Source: Durusdinium trenchii | Taxonomy: Eukaryota > Sar > Dinophyceae > Suessiales > Symbiodiniaceae | Assembly: GCA_963970005.1 (NCBI GenBank) | Contig: CAXAMN010027484.1 | Coordinates: forward strand, 1 to 64,000 | Direction: 5' to 3' | DNA length: 64,000 bases | Shown: positions 39,001 to 54,000 of the stretch, piece by piece | How the letters are laid out: the number at the start of each line of letters is the position of its first letter | How positions within the stretch are numbered: the stretch's first letter is position 1 | Position numbers and translations under genes: made by a program | Notes under the pieces: model-generated | Databases searched by the model: none | Seen by the model: only the letters and a program-made list of their open reading frames with translations | Told to the model about the DNA's origin: nothing

Positions 39001-42000
39001 TCACCATCATCGAGATTTGTATGTTGCTAGATGGACTGGATGGGCACTGGCACTGATTCAACCTTGCATACTGTGAGAATCAAAGTGTGGTTTTATGGAT
39101 GAACATCTATTGCTAGAAACGTGCACTCGCTTTCTGGGCGGCCACAGTGCACCGACCCAGCCTTGTACTGGTGAACAACCATACCACAGCGCCAAGGACC
39201 TGGATGTGGTGGATGCCTTCGGAGGCCAATGCGCAGTGTCCAAAGAATTCCGTCCATGTCTCAGTCTTTCCAAACCAATCACACTCAGAACTACTTTTTA
39301 CCACCTTCATGCTATGAAACCCAAGCTTACTATGGGTTTGTGGAAATGACCTGTGGAAGCTTACTATGGACGTGCCATCAGGGCAAACAAGAAGAGACCT
39401 AACAATACTACTTGGCCAAAGCCAGCCTGAAGTCTGCGTTTATTCGGACCAGCGTTTCTCAGGTTACAGTGCACACCCCTTGACAAACAACTCGGAACGG
39501 TTGCATTAAAAGATCATGGATGGTTCGTGGGCTGGAAGTTAATGAAAACTCTTGGTGCTTCCCACCAATCTTTCAATAAAGTGATTGTAACTTTCAGCAC
39601 ACTAGGAGTGAGTGTCTTGACAAAGTGTTGGATGAGCGTGATTCTGAGACAGGAATGTTGCCATGATACCAATGGGCTTTACTGTCATAGGTTTTGTCAT
39701 AGGTTCCCAGTCTCCCTGGTTGTGTGTCTGGCTAAGGTGCTGCTGGAATGGCTGCGTTTGGGGCCCAAGCATCAGTCATCAGTGATGCAGTGCCCCTCTT
39801 GAACACGCCGTCAAAACACCTACTTGAAAAGATGCTTGGGGTCTTGGGTTTGTGGGATAGGGCCTATTCTTCTGAGTGCTTGCCCATCTCCCAATTTATG
39901 TTGTGTTCTTGGAGGTCTCCCATTCAAGTGTCTAAGAAACAGGCAGGCCATCAGGTGTAATAGATGAATCAACAAATCACGGTATGTGAACTCCATTAAT
40001 AGATGGTGTCCAATACGATACAACCAGCAGGCCTGGAGTGAAGAAGCCTCAGTGAGAGCCTGCCATCGCGCTGAACTCTGAGGGAGCACTTCGACAACGC
40101 GACTATGGGAGATGACGGTGACATCTTACTTGTGTGCGGACCTGAGGCGTCCATTTGCTAGTATATATATATCGTTTAAGAAACCATATGACCCTCCAAT
40201 GATTAACACATGTGATCTATATATTATCTATTGTAAGCCATCAGCGCATATTTACAAATTGATTCGACTGAAGTTTCACGAAGTTACATTTTAGAACTTA
40301 TATACAGTACTTGGGATCACACTGTGATCAAGTCTTGACCGGCTCAGGGGAGGCTTCTTGATTGCCCTGCAGATGGTGTTGAGACTTCGCGTTGGTGGCT
40401 TGCTCATTGGAGGGCCCCCCTGTGGGTCCTTCGTGTGGGTAAACAGAGCTACCAGCAAACGCAGCCTCACACGCATTTTCGGAGACTGCAACAAAGCCTA
40501 TGTGAAAGCTGCAAACACGAGCCTCTGATCGAATTCTTCTGTGTTCCATGCTGCTGATTTTTGCTAACTACTGTACTAGCGCTATATATATTAGCAAATT
40601 TTTATACTTCATTGATCGATCGAGTGTTCAAACAATAATATATTATATGCATTATGTATATAGCCGTGCCCACTCAACATTCTGAGGATCACTTGCAGGT
40701 TCCTCCTCCTTGCTATGGTTGCCATTGCAAGAGGGTGTGAGATGTTGGGTGAGCAGCCGAGTAGTTCCCTCATGCTGGACTATCCATACCTCAAATTCCT
40801 GGCCGTGGCTATTGACCCAATTCCATGGGGGAGAATTCGGTTGCCATGGGCTTAGCAACCTCTGCAAGTGCATGCGCGCATGCAATTGTTTCAAACTCTG
40901 GTGCCAAGATATTTTTGTGTTCCCATGCATATATAATTATATATATACCTTTGCTAATTTGGGAATTGTCTAATATAAGATGTAACCTTCTAGATGTGGC
41001 TAAGTCCAATGTGGGCTTATGGGCATCCGAATTGCAAACCCACTGTGCTATTCGGCACTGTGCTGCTTGGCCTGCAATTCGACGAGCTTCCACTTGAAGT
41101 CACCTGTGCCCAAAAGGAGAATCTGTGTGTACATTCGTTTTGGCTGCTTCAGGCCGTATATGGCACTCTTTGGCAGAAAGCTCACCAAGCAAGACAAGCG
41201 TCGTATTGCAAAGAATAAGGCCATCAAGAAGCATCAAATGGTTACAAAAACCATTTGTAAAAAAACTGGACGCACCATGGTGAGCCTTGGTTTGTTACAC
41301 AGTCCCATTCGTACTTCTGGGCCAACTATCACATATGTCATTCAACACAATGTGATCGGCTAAAGTTGGTTATCCCCTTCAAAAGTGTCGGTCACCACAA
41401 AAGGATATGCTATAGTACTAAATAAAAAATATATGCAATAATAATATTATAGTGCGTACGGTTGTATCCTGGTGACCGGATGTTTCACTCTGCCGTCATT
41501 GTTGCCATAAGTTGGCCACCCTTGATCTCAGGACTGGATCCCATGGCATGAAGGCAAGTGCAGCATATCCCACTGGTTTTGGAAAATTTGTGGCACGTGA
41601 GCACAAGAAGTACATGGTCATGGCCTCAAAGTAATTCTGTCCGTCATTCTGTGGTAGAGGTAGATCGGTAGATTGGTCACACTTTGTTTTATATACCGAA
41701 CTGTGATGCTGACCTGGAATCACGTGTACTTTTAGCAATGTAAGATCTGTGCATTTCTGGTCTGCTGCTGCCCCAGGCTGCCCGATCTTCCAAACAGCCC
41801 CACCGACAACTTGCGCTGTCCGATCCACCTCTGAAGGCGGGGATCTGAGGGTTGCGGCCTGCGACTGAGACTGCAAGCGGTGTTTTTCATCAATTAACGT
41901 GGTATTGTGGACCTCCCATCAAAAAGCTTTTGCTAACTGCTTTCATAATATTTTGGTGAGCAAATGACCTGTATGTCTTTTTCCTCTTGGTCGCATAGCG

Positions 42001-45000
42001 GACATACTTCTTGAACTGGTCCCTTTGTTCCTGGGTGTTTGGACATTTTGGAATTCAAGCAGTTATGAAGCCATGTGACCAAACCGGACGGTCAGGAATG
42101 AAACCGCCTCTTTCCGACACCAATGAACTTCACAGCAACTTGACCCAATCATGTAGTCTCCCCATAGTGGTGGTGATTCCACTCTCCCAGGCGCCCTATC
42201 GATGGAGGCATGCAATGTTGGGCGGTTGCCGAAACTATCTCAGAACCCAGATCCAAGCTGGCAGCTATGTCCCACTTTTGAGCGGTGGGCTGGATGGGTG
42301 ATTAGACCCAACTGCCCGTTCATGGTCAGATTTTACCTGACCTAGCGATGCATTCACTGTTTGCCTATCCCTGTGCGTGGTGTGATTTTTATTGCACATG
42401 GTTGCACAGCACAGAAATCCAATGGCATAATTCGAACTGGCTTTCGATAACGGTGGGGTGCACTGGAAGCAAACAATGTCACGTTGATATTACACGTGTC
42501 AGATGGACTATGCTGGAATCCAACAATGTGTATGTTTATACTTTATACTTGTCGTGTTTGGCACCTGACCCTGAGCCCATAGCATGTGCACATGGCCAGA
42601 GCTGCTCAAAAAAAAGAGTATGCTGGTACTCAACGCTGCAAATCTGTAAATCTGTTTGTCAGATTGGAAAACCATTCATGGCTAACAAATGGACTATGTG
42701 GTGTCTGGTCATCAATCTGACAGCGTTTGTTTGGATTCTATATGTGCCAGAGTGGTGGGGATAGAAAATCAAAAACACAAATTTTGGTGAACAATATGTG
42801 TCTGAAAAGTAGGGTGCGTGAAACATCGTGAAACATCGTGAACGGAGCGTGAACGCCCATTTCTGAGCGTGAACGCCCATTTCTGAGCGTGAACGACGGG
42901 ACCCCCAAAATCCCTGTTTCCCAAAATGTGTTCCGATGATGGAAACTGTCCACATGTGCATCCTGATAGCAATTTGGGTTGTTAGTGCCACCTTTGTGTG
43001 GCTGTAGGGACATGGCTAAATCAGCCTCAGACGCCCTCCAGCGGGCTGCCGACCGTGCCAAGAGGCGAGCGGATCTTGAGGTGGCAAAGATCATAGTAGA
43101 AAGAAATTTGGGCTATGAGATCGATGAGAATACAGTCCCATGGGTATCGGTTCTGTCCATGCCTCAACGATCAACTGTAGCCTGTGAAAGTTTTGGTGCC
43201 CAAGAACCTTCCTATGATCATCTATCTCTACATGTGTGGTTCAACCCACCAGCCGAGCGGGTTCCGTATCACTGCCTGTCGAGGTTGGCTGACCGATTGG
43301 CCCTTGGTGGAGACGCGAAGCCACTGGCCTCTGGCAAGGTGGCGGACACCAATGGCGAGTCACCTTCTACTGCTACTGGGGGGTCACCAGGACATGATTC
43401 GACTGGTTGTTCATGCATATATATCAACAGGCGTTTTGGTCCGTCCAACAATGAGTTCTCCATCAGCGGTAGGGTGGTAGGGCCTACACTGCAGCTTGCT
43501 CCTACTCCACTACTCAACCAACAAATGCGCAAACCTCACTGCATTGGGAATACCGGTCAATTATATAATGCTACGATACGTACTTGTCATGATGTGGTCA
43601 GTTTGGGTCCATGGCATCATTGTGAACCTACTATTGTGGACCATAGTAGTATGTTTGTTACAACCATGTGCAGGAGGCATTGCAAGATCTATATTATACA
43701 TGTACCGCTAGTCCAACTGGACCTGTTAGCCTGCAAATGTGCACTACCTAACGTTTCGATTCCTCTGTGCAAACACCGCAAGCCTCCAGCCTCCCTACTA
43801 TATACATGTGCATGTGTGTATCCTGAATGATTGAAGCACATGTCATGCATATTTGCTCTGAGGATTGTCTCTATGCAGTATATATGAAGAACACACATGC
43901 ATGTAGATGCTGATGCGATTTGAATGGACTTGTGCTTCTTTGATGAACCCACCCAACTGTTCTTTTGATAGCATGTTCATATAATATATATATATTATTA
44001 GATACAGTCCAGCTGCTGCATTTCTACTGTTTTATGTTACATATGCAAACTGAAACATCCTTCCAGAGATCATGTATGCCCATTTTGTGGTGAATATCAC
44101 ATTTACAGTAATTGACCCGTTCATTCTGGTGACAACCTTGTGTGACCACACAACCACACCTGGGCAATGACGTACACATTGGTGCAGGGTCTATAAACAC
44201 ATCTCCAATGTATTGTTGAATTCGAATTCACCATGCGCAGGAGGTTCAAGCGCCTCAAGTACAGCTGCTACCGTGCACTACCCTGATGAAGAGGCGATTG
44301 CAAATGCCAGGCGTGGGTGCGCAGCTGCCCGGGCCATTGAAGAGTTGAATGGTCGTGACATACCTGGGCCTGTTGCCCGCCAACCCCGTCCTGGGCTTGT
44401 TAGGGTGAACAGTGTGCCTGTTTTGGGGACTGGTGACCCTACTACGCCTGCAGAACGGATCAGGCGAAGGGGATCTCAGGCATGCATGGCTCCATCACAT
44501 CCCACTGGCTCTTTGGCTACTGGCCCTGAGGGTGTGCCTCCAGAGGAAAACCATAAGATGCAGCCATCAGAACCAGAACCAGCCCAGAGTGAAGGGAGTA
44601 TGTGTGTTAGTGGAGGTGTTGATCAACGGCAGAACGGTGCCGATGAACGCCCAAAGCCAGCAATCCAGCAAGCAGAACCACCTATGCAGGCAACTTCATT
44701 GGAGGGGAAAGCAGCAGCAGCCAAGACCAAGGCACGCAAGCTTGATGATGTTCCTGGTGGCACACAAATGAGCAGATACCCTGATGCACACCGTCAGCAG
44801 GTGGTGGCTGCGCCACCTAAAGCTGAACCAGACCATGACCAGGATCGTAGGCAAGCACAGAACGCCAATTTACACAGGGCCAACACGGCAGTTCAGAAAA
44901 CACCTGGGCGGGACGATGCTCCTGCTTCACCTGAGCAGGGTGATGGTGCTGACATCGAAGATCTCCTAGACAAGGAAATGAAGAAAGAGGATGACATGAC

Positions 45001-48000
45001 CTCGGGTAATAATGGCCCAGTCAGTGATGCATGCATGTCACCTGAAAAGACTTCAGGTTCAACGCAGCATGCAGCTACAGAGCCTGAGAAACATGCAGAA
45101 ACAAGTGGTCCCAAAAAAAGACCTCCCAAAACCGAAGCTCAAAAGGCAGCCCATGCCCGCTACATGCGGTTTTCCCGGTCCTTCCAGCGAACCTCGACTC
45201 CAGATATATATAGTATAGTGTTAATGTTGGTTGTATAGCGATGGTACTCCCTCAACATTGTACAAGCTCCTTTTCCTCACTGTTTAGTACTTTCTATGAT
45301 CAGCTGTACAAGGGTTGTTGAGTGCTATGGCTATGATGTAGCAAGAGTGCATGCAAGAAACGTGTTTGTCTTTTTGCAGTCTGGCACAAGTATATTATTA
45401 GAATCATTTGATTCAACCATGTGTGCATTTTGTGTGATCTGCTTCTAGCAATCTCTTCTCTTGCCTCTCTTCTACTCAGAACATGCTGCCATTGAGCGAC
45501 TATACAAAAGGTATATATATATATATACATGGTATATATGGGCCCTTGTTGTTTTTAGATATTGCTGGCTGACCTAAGCAAGCAATATAATTTCAGGGCA
45601 CAACTAGTCAAATGTTTTGGTACCGCACGAAATATTCAACCCCTTTGCGCTCAGGAAGGGATTGCCCAGCTGAGATGAAGAAGGCGTTCCACAATGCAGC
45701 CTATTGCATCTTGCATTAAATTATATTACATTCAGTTTGGGGTGGACCTTGACAGTCATTAATATATCTGATATCGGCAAAGTGACAACATGTGTACAGC
45801 ACATAGTCCCAGTACACAAAGAATCACAACGATTAAATTCTATCACACAAGTTGCTGGCCATATTTGTGTGTCCGAAACAATCGCCAAACGAACACTGGT
45901 TTGACATTGTTCTACGTGTGCCATGTGCATGCATACTCTTGCATATTCTGTTCTCGCCTATGCATGCGGAATTGTGTTCCAGAATGTATGGAAATTGGTG
46001 AGTGCAGTATACCTTGCAGGTCTCCAAATTGCCTTTTACCAGCACCAAGGCTCTGCAAAACTCCAGCTTCTGCAAGATGCATGGACAGAGTGCCAGGGGG
46101 AATGGCGCAAAAGCAGCCTCTACAAGCGAATCACCCAGCGCTCAAGTGTTTCGCAGAGAGGGGCCCGGGTCTGGATGACCCGGGCCCAAATAGCCCGGAA
46201 ATACGAAAGTTGGGATATAGCCAACGAGATTTGCAATGCAAAGTTGCAAGACGAGGAACTCAAGCAGAGTCATACCAAACCACATCCAGATGCGCCGAAC
46301 AACGAGGAGGGATGGTTGCATGTTCAAACAATGGTTTATAGATCGAGTGTGTGTTGCTAAATCAACACACATATCGAATTTCAATGCGTCCTATTTTAAC
46401 TGCAGCAGACTTGATTTTCCCTGGTACACATCACCTTTGGATGAGAGATGTCATTCAATAGATGGTGATTGTTTTCTCAAAAAAAATCAGCTTAGCTGCA
46501 ATTTGCCTATGCCAAAGAAGATTCCGAAGATTCCAAAATAGAGGTATGCCGATCTCTCAGTGGCCAAGCTAGACCCCTCTGGGTTTCCCACACTGGGTTG
46601 TCCTGTAGATCTTGTGTGCCTTGCAGGATATGCGGCTATTCTTGGTATGGGATTCCGATTCAATATCGGAGCAGACCGATACCGTCGTTGAAGACTTCTT
46701 TCAAGCAATTGAAGGGGATTCCGACAGTGCTGAATCAATTGACAATCGAAAGAGGAAGAAGACTACCAAAGTGAAAAAGGAAAAGAGCAGCAAGTCCAGC
46801 CAGTCCTCAGGGTCTGATTCCGATTCAGATGAGAAGGCCTGGACACAAATTTGACAGGTTTTGATAAGCATTGGTAGGTCAACAAATGAACTCTGGAGCA
46901 TTTTTGAAATTTCTGGTGCTGGTCAATATATTCGTGATTCGTAGTGATGTAATGTTTGCCAACAACATCATATAAACTTGATCCCAATGAACCTACCACT
47001 GGAAATTATACAGCTCGTTGGAAGGACAAGAAAAAAAAGAAGAAGCAAAAGGGAAAGAAAGCGGGCAAATCCGGGAAAGGCAAGAAGAAGGAGACAAAGG
47101 AACAGAGGGCAAAGAGACTGCAGAAAGAACAAGACAAACTTCAGAAAGAGCAGGAAAGGGAGAAGACCAAGCAAGTCAAAGAGCTGTTCAGCAAAGGGAA
47201 GAAGGCGTGGCATGCATTCTAAATGTGACGCTTTTGATGGGCTTAGGAACAGACCCATGCATGCCATACTGCACCTTTGCTGTGTTCAGCTTAGCCTCCG
47301 GCAGAACAACATCAGGTTTTCTATGTACAGTGTATATATTATATACAGTATCCGTATATGCATGTATACTATATTGGTTATATATCGCAAAATATATATG
47401 ATGCAACACATGTTGTGATCAATGGTGCACACACAGAATGAATGCAAACCAGTGTGCCCCTTCCACCTCCGTCCAGAGCAAGTTTTTTCCTGACCTAGTC
47501 ATGTTCTTAGATTTCAACAGGTGAGCAATTTCTTCTCAATTACTTGGTTGTAGGCGTAGGCAGTGCTCTCAAATTATCCCTGCGAGTTGATCAATTCGAT
47601 TCATCTTACTTTGAAGCAAAAACCATATACATAGTTTTGCCCGAAGCGCAGGCCATGTCCCAGTTGAACGACAAGATCGTGGATGCCTGCAGCAGGGAGA
47701 AGGCCGTGGCGACATTGTTCCTGCCTTAGGTTGGGCAGTTTGCCGGAACAGGCTGGCAGTAGTCAAAAGAGGTTGCAACAAATGCACCAGGATTCAATAC
47801 TGAAAACTCAACACCTGTGGGCCAGTGGTTTGTCCAATCCTGGCTCAAGAAGTCTGCATACCCCCCAATTTGGGGATTGTTTCTCACCAGTTCTCTGGGG
47901 GGCCCAAATCAAAATGCCAAATGATCCAGTGCAACAATCAAAGGTGTTTGTTGCATTAATCATGTTTCTGGGTTGAGTGGGTTGAGCTGATCGAGGGACA

Positions 48001-51000
48001 TACCGGGATTCACCGTGTAGATGTAGTCAACAACATATTGATTTGATATTGAGTCCTGGGAGATATATGCAGACCAAAAGAGGGTGACCAGCCTAGAAGA
48101 CCTGTGGTATCCGAATCAGAAGCTTTTTCTGGCAAAACTCATAGGTAGGCGTCTGACATAAATCCCAGTCCCAGGGCAGCTGTCCTGGGAAAGGAGATTT
48201 TGATATATGGATCAAATGTGTGAACAGGTACCAACAGTAGGCACTGATGCCTTTTTTCAAGCCAACACGGCTGTTAAGCACAGTATGAACATGGGTAAAG
48301 CACTGCTTGGTGGGTTGGCCAAGTAATTTGGAAACACTAGTCCATTACACAGCTATATATAGTATTGGTTCAATGGTATTCTAATTAACCCAAAGCCATA
48401 GCCACTCCTAGGTTTTGGAGTCTTTTCTGCAACCACAAAACCCTCATGCTCAACACCCACCAGTCAAGGGAAGATCCATCTTGAAGCGTGCCCCATCAGT
48501 TTGGGAATGGTGACCCTAACGATAACAATATATACAATCAGCAAGTACTTAATTCGGTGTGGATAACGACTGGGTACTGCCACATCCATCCAAGTCAATT
48601 GAACATCATCTCTCAAACCACACCCTTTAAACCTCAATATCGGGTGCATCCATGATTCCCGAGCAACCCTTTATATGCAACGGTTCATGACAATTGGAGG
48701 TGTCAGCATGGCATGACAATCCTAGTGAACATCAAAAGTAGAGTTGTTCAGACGAACATAGTTCCAGAATTCAGGATTTGTCAACTATGTTTGGACCCAG
48801 GCATCTCTGAACACCATCCAACACCTGTTTCACAGCACCATGATCGCATCTTGGCCGACAGAGCCAGTGACTTGCTGAGGTCTCCAGACCTCAAGAAAGC
48901 CATTGGTGATCCAATCACCAAGAAGAAGAATGCCATGTGTGACCTACGCGGACGCATCCAAGGACGGATCGATGCATTTGAGGTGTCTTGGCTTTCAATT
49001 AGATTGGACGTGTGGAGTTCTTGAATGGCCCTTCTAGCCTAATTTCCAAACCAAACATATGCATAGTAACATCGAGCTGCCTGCGCACATGCCCGCATAC
49101 ATGCACACACAGACAGCTCACCTGGAACATGCAATGAGGAAATGCAGGTGTTGTATCATGCATCTCCAAGTTTCTGTATCCAATCTCACTCAAGGAGAAA
49201 GATCTGCAGAAGTTGGCTGACGAAGCCACCAAGCTCATTGAGGAGTACGTATCGTTTCTGACCCGCTCGAACCTAAAGTAGACATGACAACCCGATTTTT
49301 GCCCAGTGCCGTCTTTGTCCTGGGTTTAGATGTGGTGTTAGGGTGTGAATCTTGCACGGGGGAGCCAGGTGTTGCCATAGGAACTGCTGAGACATTGTTG
49401 TAATGAACAATTCACGCAACTGCATGGTCGAATCTGTTCACTGATGGTCAATGTAGTTCAGCTTTGTAGTGGCCCGACCGGCAGCACCAGCTCAATGTGG
49501 GGCAAGTCAGTTTGCACCATCACCGCGTTTCGACCCTCTTTTTGAAGTGCGCTAGAGATGACCGAGAAGCCCTGGCCGAGTCTATATCTTGTCGTCTTGT
49601 GGAACATGTAACACATGCATCTGTTGCGGTGATTGAAATCGTGAAATGATGTCCTAAAAAGCAGAAACAGTGTAGCAGTGGACTTGGCAACACAGTCCAG
49701 CTTACATGGGAGAACTGGACATTGCTGAGAATGGCGCAATGTTGACCATATGCCATTGGAGAAAGAAAGCTGTCACATCTCATCGGGGCTTTATTTCCAA
49801 AAGAGTTTAAGAGCATTGCCATGTGCCCACGCAGGTGGCAATGCTGAAATCCTTCGATCAAAGGTGATGGAGAACGCTATTGATGATGTGTGCAGTGGAG
49901 ATGCTTGAAGATTAGTTGTTTGAACGTGTGCGACATTCATATATATAATATATATTATAGCTGCTGTTGTGAACACATGCATGTTAAACATGCATGCATG
50001 CATGCATGCATGCACGTATCAGCACAGGAAATCCTTGGATTGGTTGGCCAAATATGGCTTAAACGTGTTGCTCTTTCTTGCTTGAAATTCATTGGGGGTC
50101 ATTCGGTATTGCTTTTGGTCCTCCGCATAGATTTTGGTTTGAGTTGGGACCTGTTCTCGATGTATGTTGAATTAAATCCACAGTCATGAGCTATTGAAGT
50201 GTGCTACATGGCTTTGCCATCAGTTCCTTTTGGGCTTAGCTTCTGGGGTGATGGTTCTGTCCCCATCTGCAAACGACCATCTCAGGGCAGCACAGTTGGG
50301 CGAGCGATGCGCAATGTCCAGGCCCATGCGAAGGATCCTCAGCAGAAACACTGATGAGGACAACATAAAATGTGTTGGGAAGTTGGGATGGGACCTGCAT
50401 GGTGGTGAACTATGTGTCATGTCGCGGCACTAATGAAATTATGCTGTGACAGTGTGCATATGTATGTGTTGGATACACACAGCACCATGTGCGAAAAGTC
50501 CCAAAGTCCATCCATGAAACTGCCCTGTAGGAAGGTCTCACAAACAATGGATTGAACATACCAATGACGGATTATTATTGTCCATGTTTCGGGTTAGGAC
50601 TGTTGGTCTTGAGGATTCTGGACAACTTGGGATTGCTGGCATTGCGCAAAAGCTGGGGAGATTGTGTCCGAAGAATGCCAGCAGGGACTGGTGGTGCTGG
50701 CTTGGAGGAGGTCCTGCGACTTGTCACAGCATTAGTGAGTCAAACAATCACCAGATCTACCTGAATTTGTAAACAAAACAAAAACTATAGAAAACGAGTC
50801 ATGAATGAAAGAAGCAGTGGTGGTGAATACACTGAATACACCCCTGGTTGCCATCAAAACAGTAAGTTGTGTGTGCTTTACTTGTTGGTAGCTGTGATTG
50901 ATTAATACACACATTAACATGTGCAGCCCCAGCTTGTGCAATAGACTGACTATTGAAAGAGGCTATCCCGATGTGAATTCAATAGCCAACCAATGAGTGT

Positions 51001-54000
51001 GCATGTATACACCTGCACCAAATCTAAGAACACTTTGCATAAATAAGTGCAGTGGCAGGGAAGATACGTGCATGCATGTGCTTGGCACAAACCAGACAGT
51101 TGCACATCCTGTCTTTGGAACATGGTTCCCTAAATTTTGAGATTGAGGCAGTGTCCTCAATTGATTTACCTGTGAAATACTTGGACAGTGACGGCAAGCC
51201 AACAGTGGTGGTAGAGCCCTGGCCTATTTTGGACATCCATGACACACTCAGCTTTTTGATGGATGAGGCCAAGATCAGCATCCCTCCAAACAAACTGCGA
51301 GAATATTGGCAGAAGTCAAAAGAATTTGGAGAACCCTGGGCACAGGAGGTTGCTTCTTCAGAGATGGATACTTTAGTGCCAATTGGCCTGTATGGTGACA
51401 GTGCACGCGTGGATACGCGGTTTGGGCACGAGCATGTGCTTGCCCTCTTCTGCAACCTTATTCTGTGGCGCCCGAAGTCTGTTCGCTGGTCCAGATTTCT
51501 AGTCTTTGCTATTGCAGAGGAGAGGCTGACTAGTGAAACCCTGCCTGCAGTTTTGCGCAGGATGACTTGGTCGGCCAACCATGCCTTCTACGGATACTTC
51601 CCCAAAGAGGGTCACCTCGGTCAAAACCTAGCTGGTGCTGCCCTGCGAAAAGCGGGACAACCGCTGACCTCTTCTGGCTTCAAGTTCCAGGTGACAGAAC
51701 TGCGGGGGGACTGGTCGTTTCATAAAAAGGTTTGGCGCTTTGGAAACAATACGCACTGGAATGGAGAGAATATTTGTCATCTTTGCAATGCCAAGGGCAT
51801 TTCCCGTTCTTGGTCAGAGCTGTACTGGAACATCGAGAGCAACAATCACGAGACATTTACATTGACACAGTTCTTGGCAGAACGCATGCCGCCCCGCAAG
51901 ATTTGAAGCTTGACTCAACATACGTATATACAGGCAGTTTCACGCGTGCACATGTGACAGGTGTTTTTGCTGACGCATGCGAACGATGCATGTTCTTTTT
52001 TCTGTTCAATTTACGAGGACGAGGACGTTATATAGGTTTTTGGATTAACCAACCTGGCTCTTGGTTCCTGTATCGTCCGAGTCCAAAGCTCATGCTCTGC
52101 CATGGCTGGCAACTGTGCCAGTGTTTATACATGTTGTGCCCTCTGCACACCATTCCATCATGTCCTTCTACTGAGGCCCCTTCATCGGCCTCTGCAGATT
52201 TCATCCCGCCACAATCCGATGGTGCTTAATGCACACTCTGAACCTTGGCCTATTATACATTGCCAACGGCGCTACTATGTGACTGGCCAGCATTGCGCAA
52301 GTATGTGTGGACCAAAACATGTTATCTGAGATATTAATTGTGTGTTTGTCCCTCATATGCCTACCATTTCCAGGGGCACAACAAAAGAATAGGTCAATGA
52401 CCAACATCTCTTCTGACAAGCTCATCAAAGGCACTTGCTTCTGACAAGTGGATTTTGGGGAAGCATGGAGGATCCTTTGCATACACGGTTGCATCGAGCA
52501 TACTTGCACTTCAAAGCGTGGTGCTCTCGAAACAGAATCCTGTGCAGCCAACCAGCCTTCCGTCCGAGAATGGTTTCTTGTGGACAATTAGTCTTAAGCT
52601 GTTCTATATTTTTATATTTGTTTTGTGGGAGATTGTGTGTGTCAGCTTTGTCTCATCTGCTAAAGCTTTGAGCTTAATGAACGTTGTGAACTAAGTTATA
52701 CCAGACCAATGGCGATGTGATGCTGGTTTGCAAGGCATACAACGGCAGGGTGGTGACGCAATGGCTAGCTGAAACCATTACGGTGATATCTGACCAAGAC
52801 CATCCCAACCACACTGATGACCGCATTGCTCCTGTGGCCATTTGCATGTTTCTTGCCTGTACATAAAACATGATTTTCCTTGGGATTGCAATCCAACATA
52901 ACCATGGTACCAGGTTTGAACAAAAAACAATGCATTGGTTTCAACCTATAGTGCATTCTGGCATATATATCGATTGAACAAACCTTAAGCCCACTATGAA
53001 GAACATGCATCTGTTGGGCAATGCACCACTCCCACACTCCGACCACAAAGTACCAAGCTGAGAGTCAAAGCATCCGTGTGCCCAGGCTCCATTTGGCCAG
53101 GCTCATGCTGAACATCGAGAAAGCCGGACGGTTCCTGCACCTTGCCTGTGTGTTGTGGAGTTGTGTTGGTAATGCGGGCATTGAAGTGGTTTGGGGTGCA
53201 TACCCACGGGGTTGGTTCAATGGCTTTGTTCATAGTATTCCAGAAGCAATGGTTTATCAAAATAGTTGGTCATATGATACATAATATATAATGTACTAGA
53301 ACAAATCATAGTAGATACTTTTAACAACTGGTGAACTTGGATGATGCCACCTTTGCCAAACAAGTAGTTGACGCCTCAAGGACTGAGGAGGAGTCCAACG
53401 CGATCTTCCAAGATGGTTGCAGCTTCATTCGGCTGTACTTGGCATTGGCTCAATTGTCAGTGAGGACTGCTAGCTTGGGAGGGATCTACCATGACCTCAC
53501 ACATTGCTTGCCCTAGCAGCTTCAAACTGTTCAAAGAGGTTCTCAAAATCCTGAAGAGTCTTGGTGCTGGGAGGGTCTGAGCGACGGCCGATCAATGCAG
53601 GAGAGGATGTCAAGAATGGTTTATTCGACCAAAACTCCATGCCACTTGGCTGTCTGCTTGGCCAGTGTCAGTGTGCATGATGTTTTCCATGACCTCTAAG
53701 CATTGCAAACCATGATGAGGTCTCCAGTTTCAATCATGTGCTTCTATTACTGTGCTTTTCTTCTGGATAGTGAGGCGCTCTGGCACATCTTGGTCTCTGC
53801 CAGAGACAACAGAACCTGGCCCACAAATTTATATACACCACCAATTTTACTATTCAAGTCAACCACCTTTTGAGTGTGCTTGACATAAACCAGACGCGTA
53901 TAATTCCCAGACATCATCTCCCCAACATGGTCCAACATGGTACAATATCGCTTGTGCTGCCATAAGGAAGCAACCCACGATTCTACCACTGTTTTGTGGA

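Noticed and set aside
43184..43480. Second overlapping frame over the 43008 exon
   Set aside because: Composition does not fit the exon family and it has no matching splice sites.
51052..51906. Treating this frame as a complete protein starting at 51052
   Set aside because: The first codon is GTG, not ATG, and a good acceptor lies at 51099; it is better read as an internal exon.
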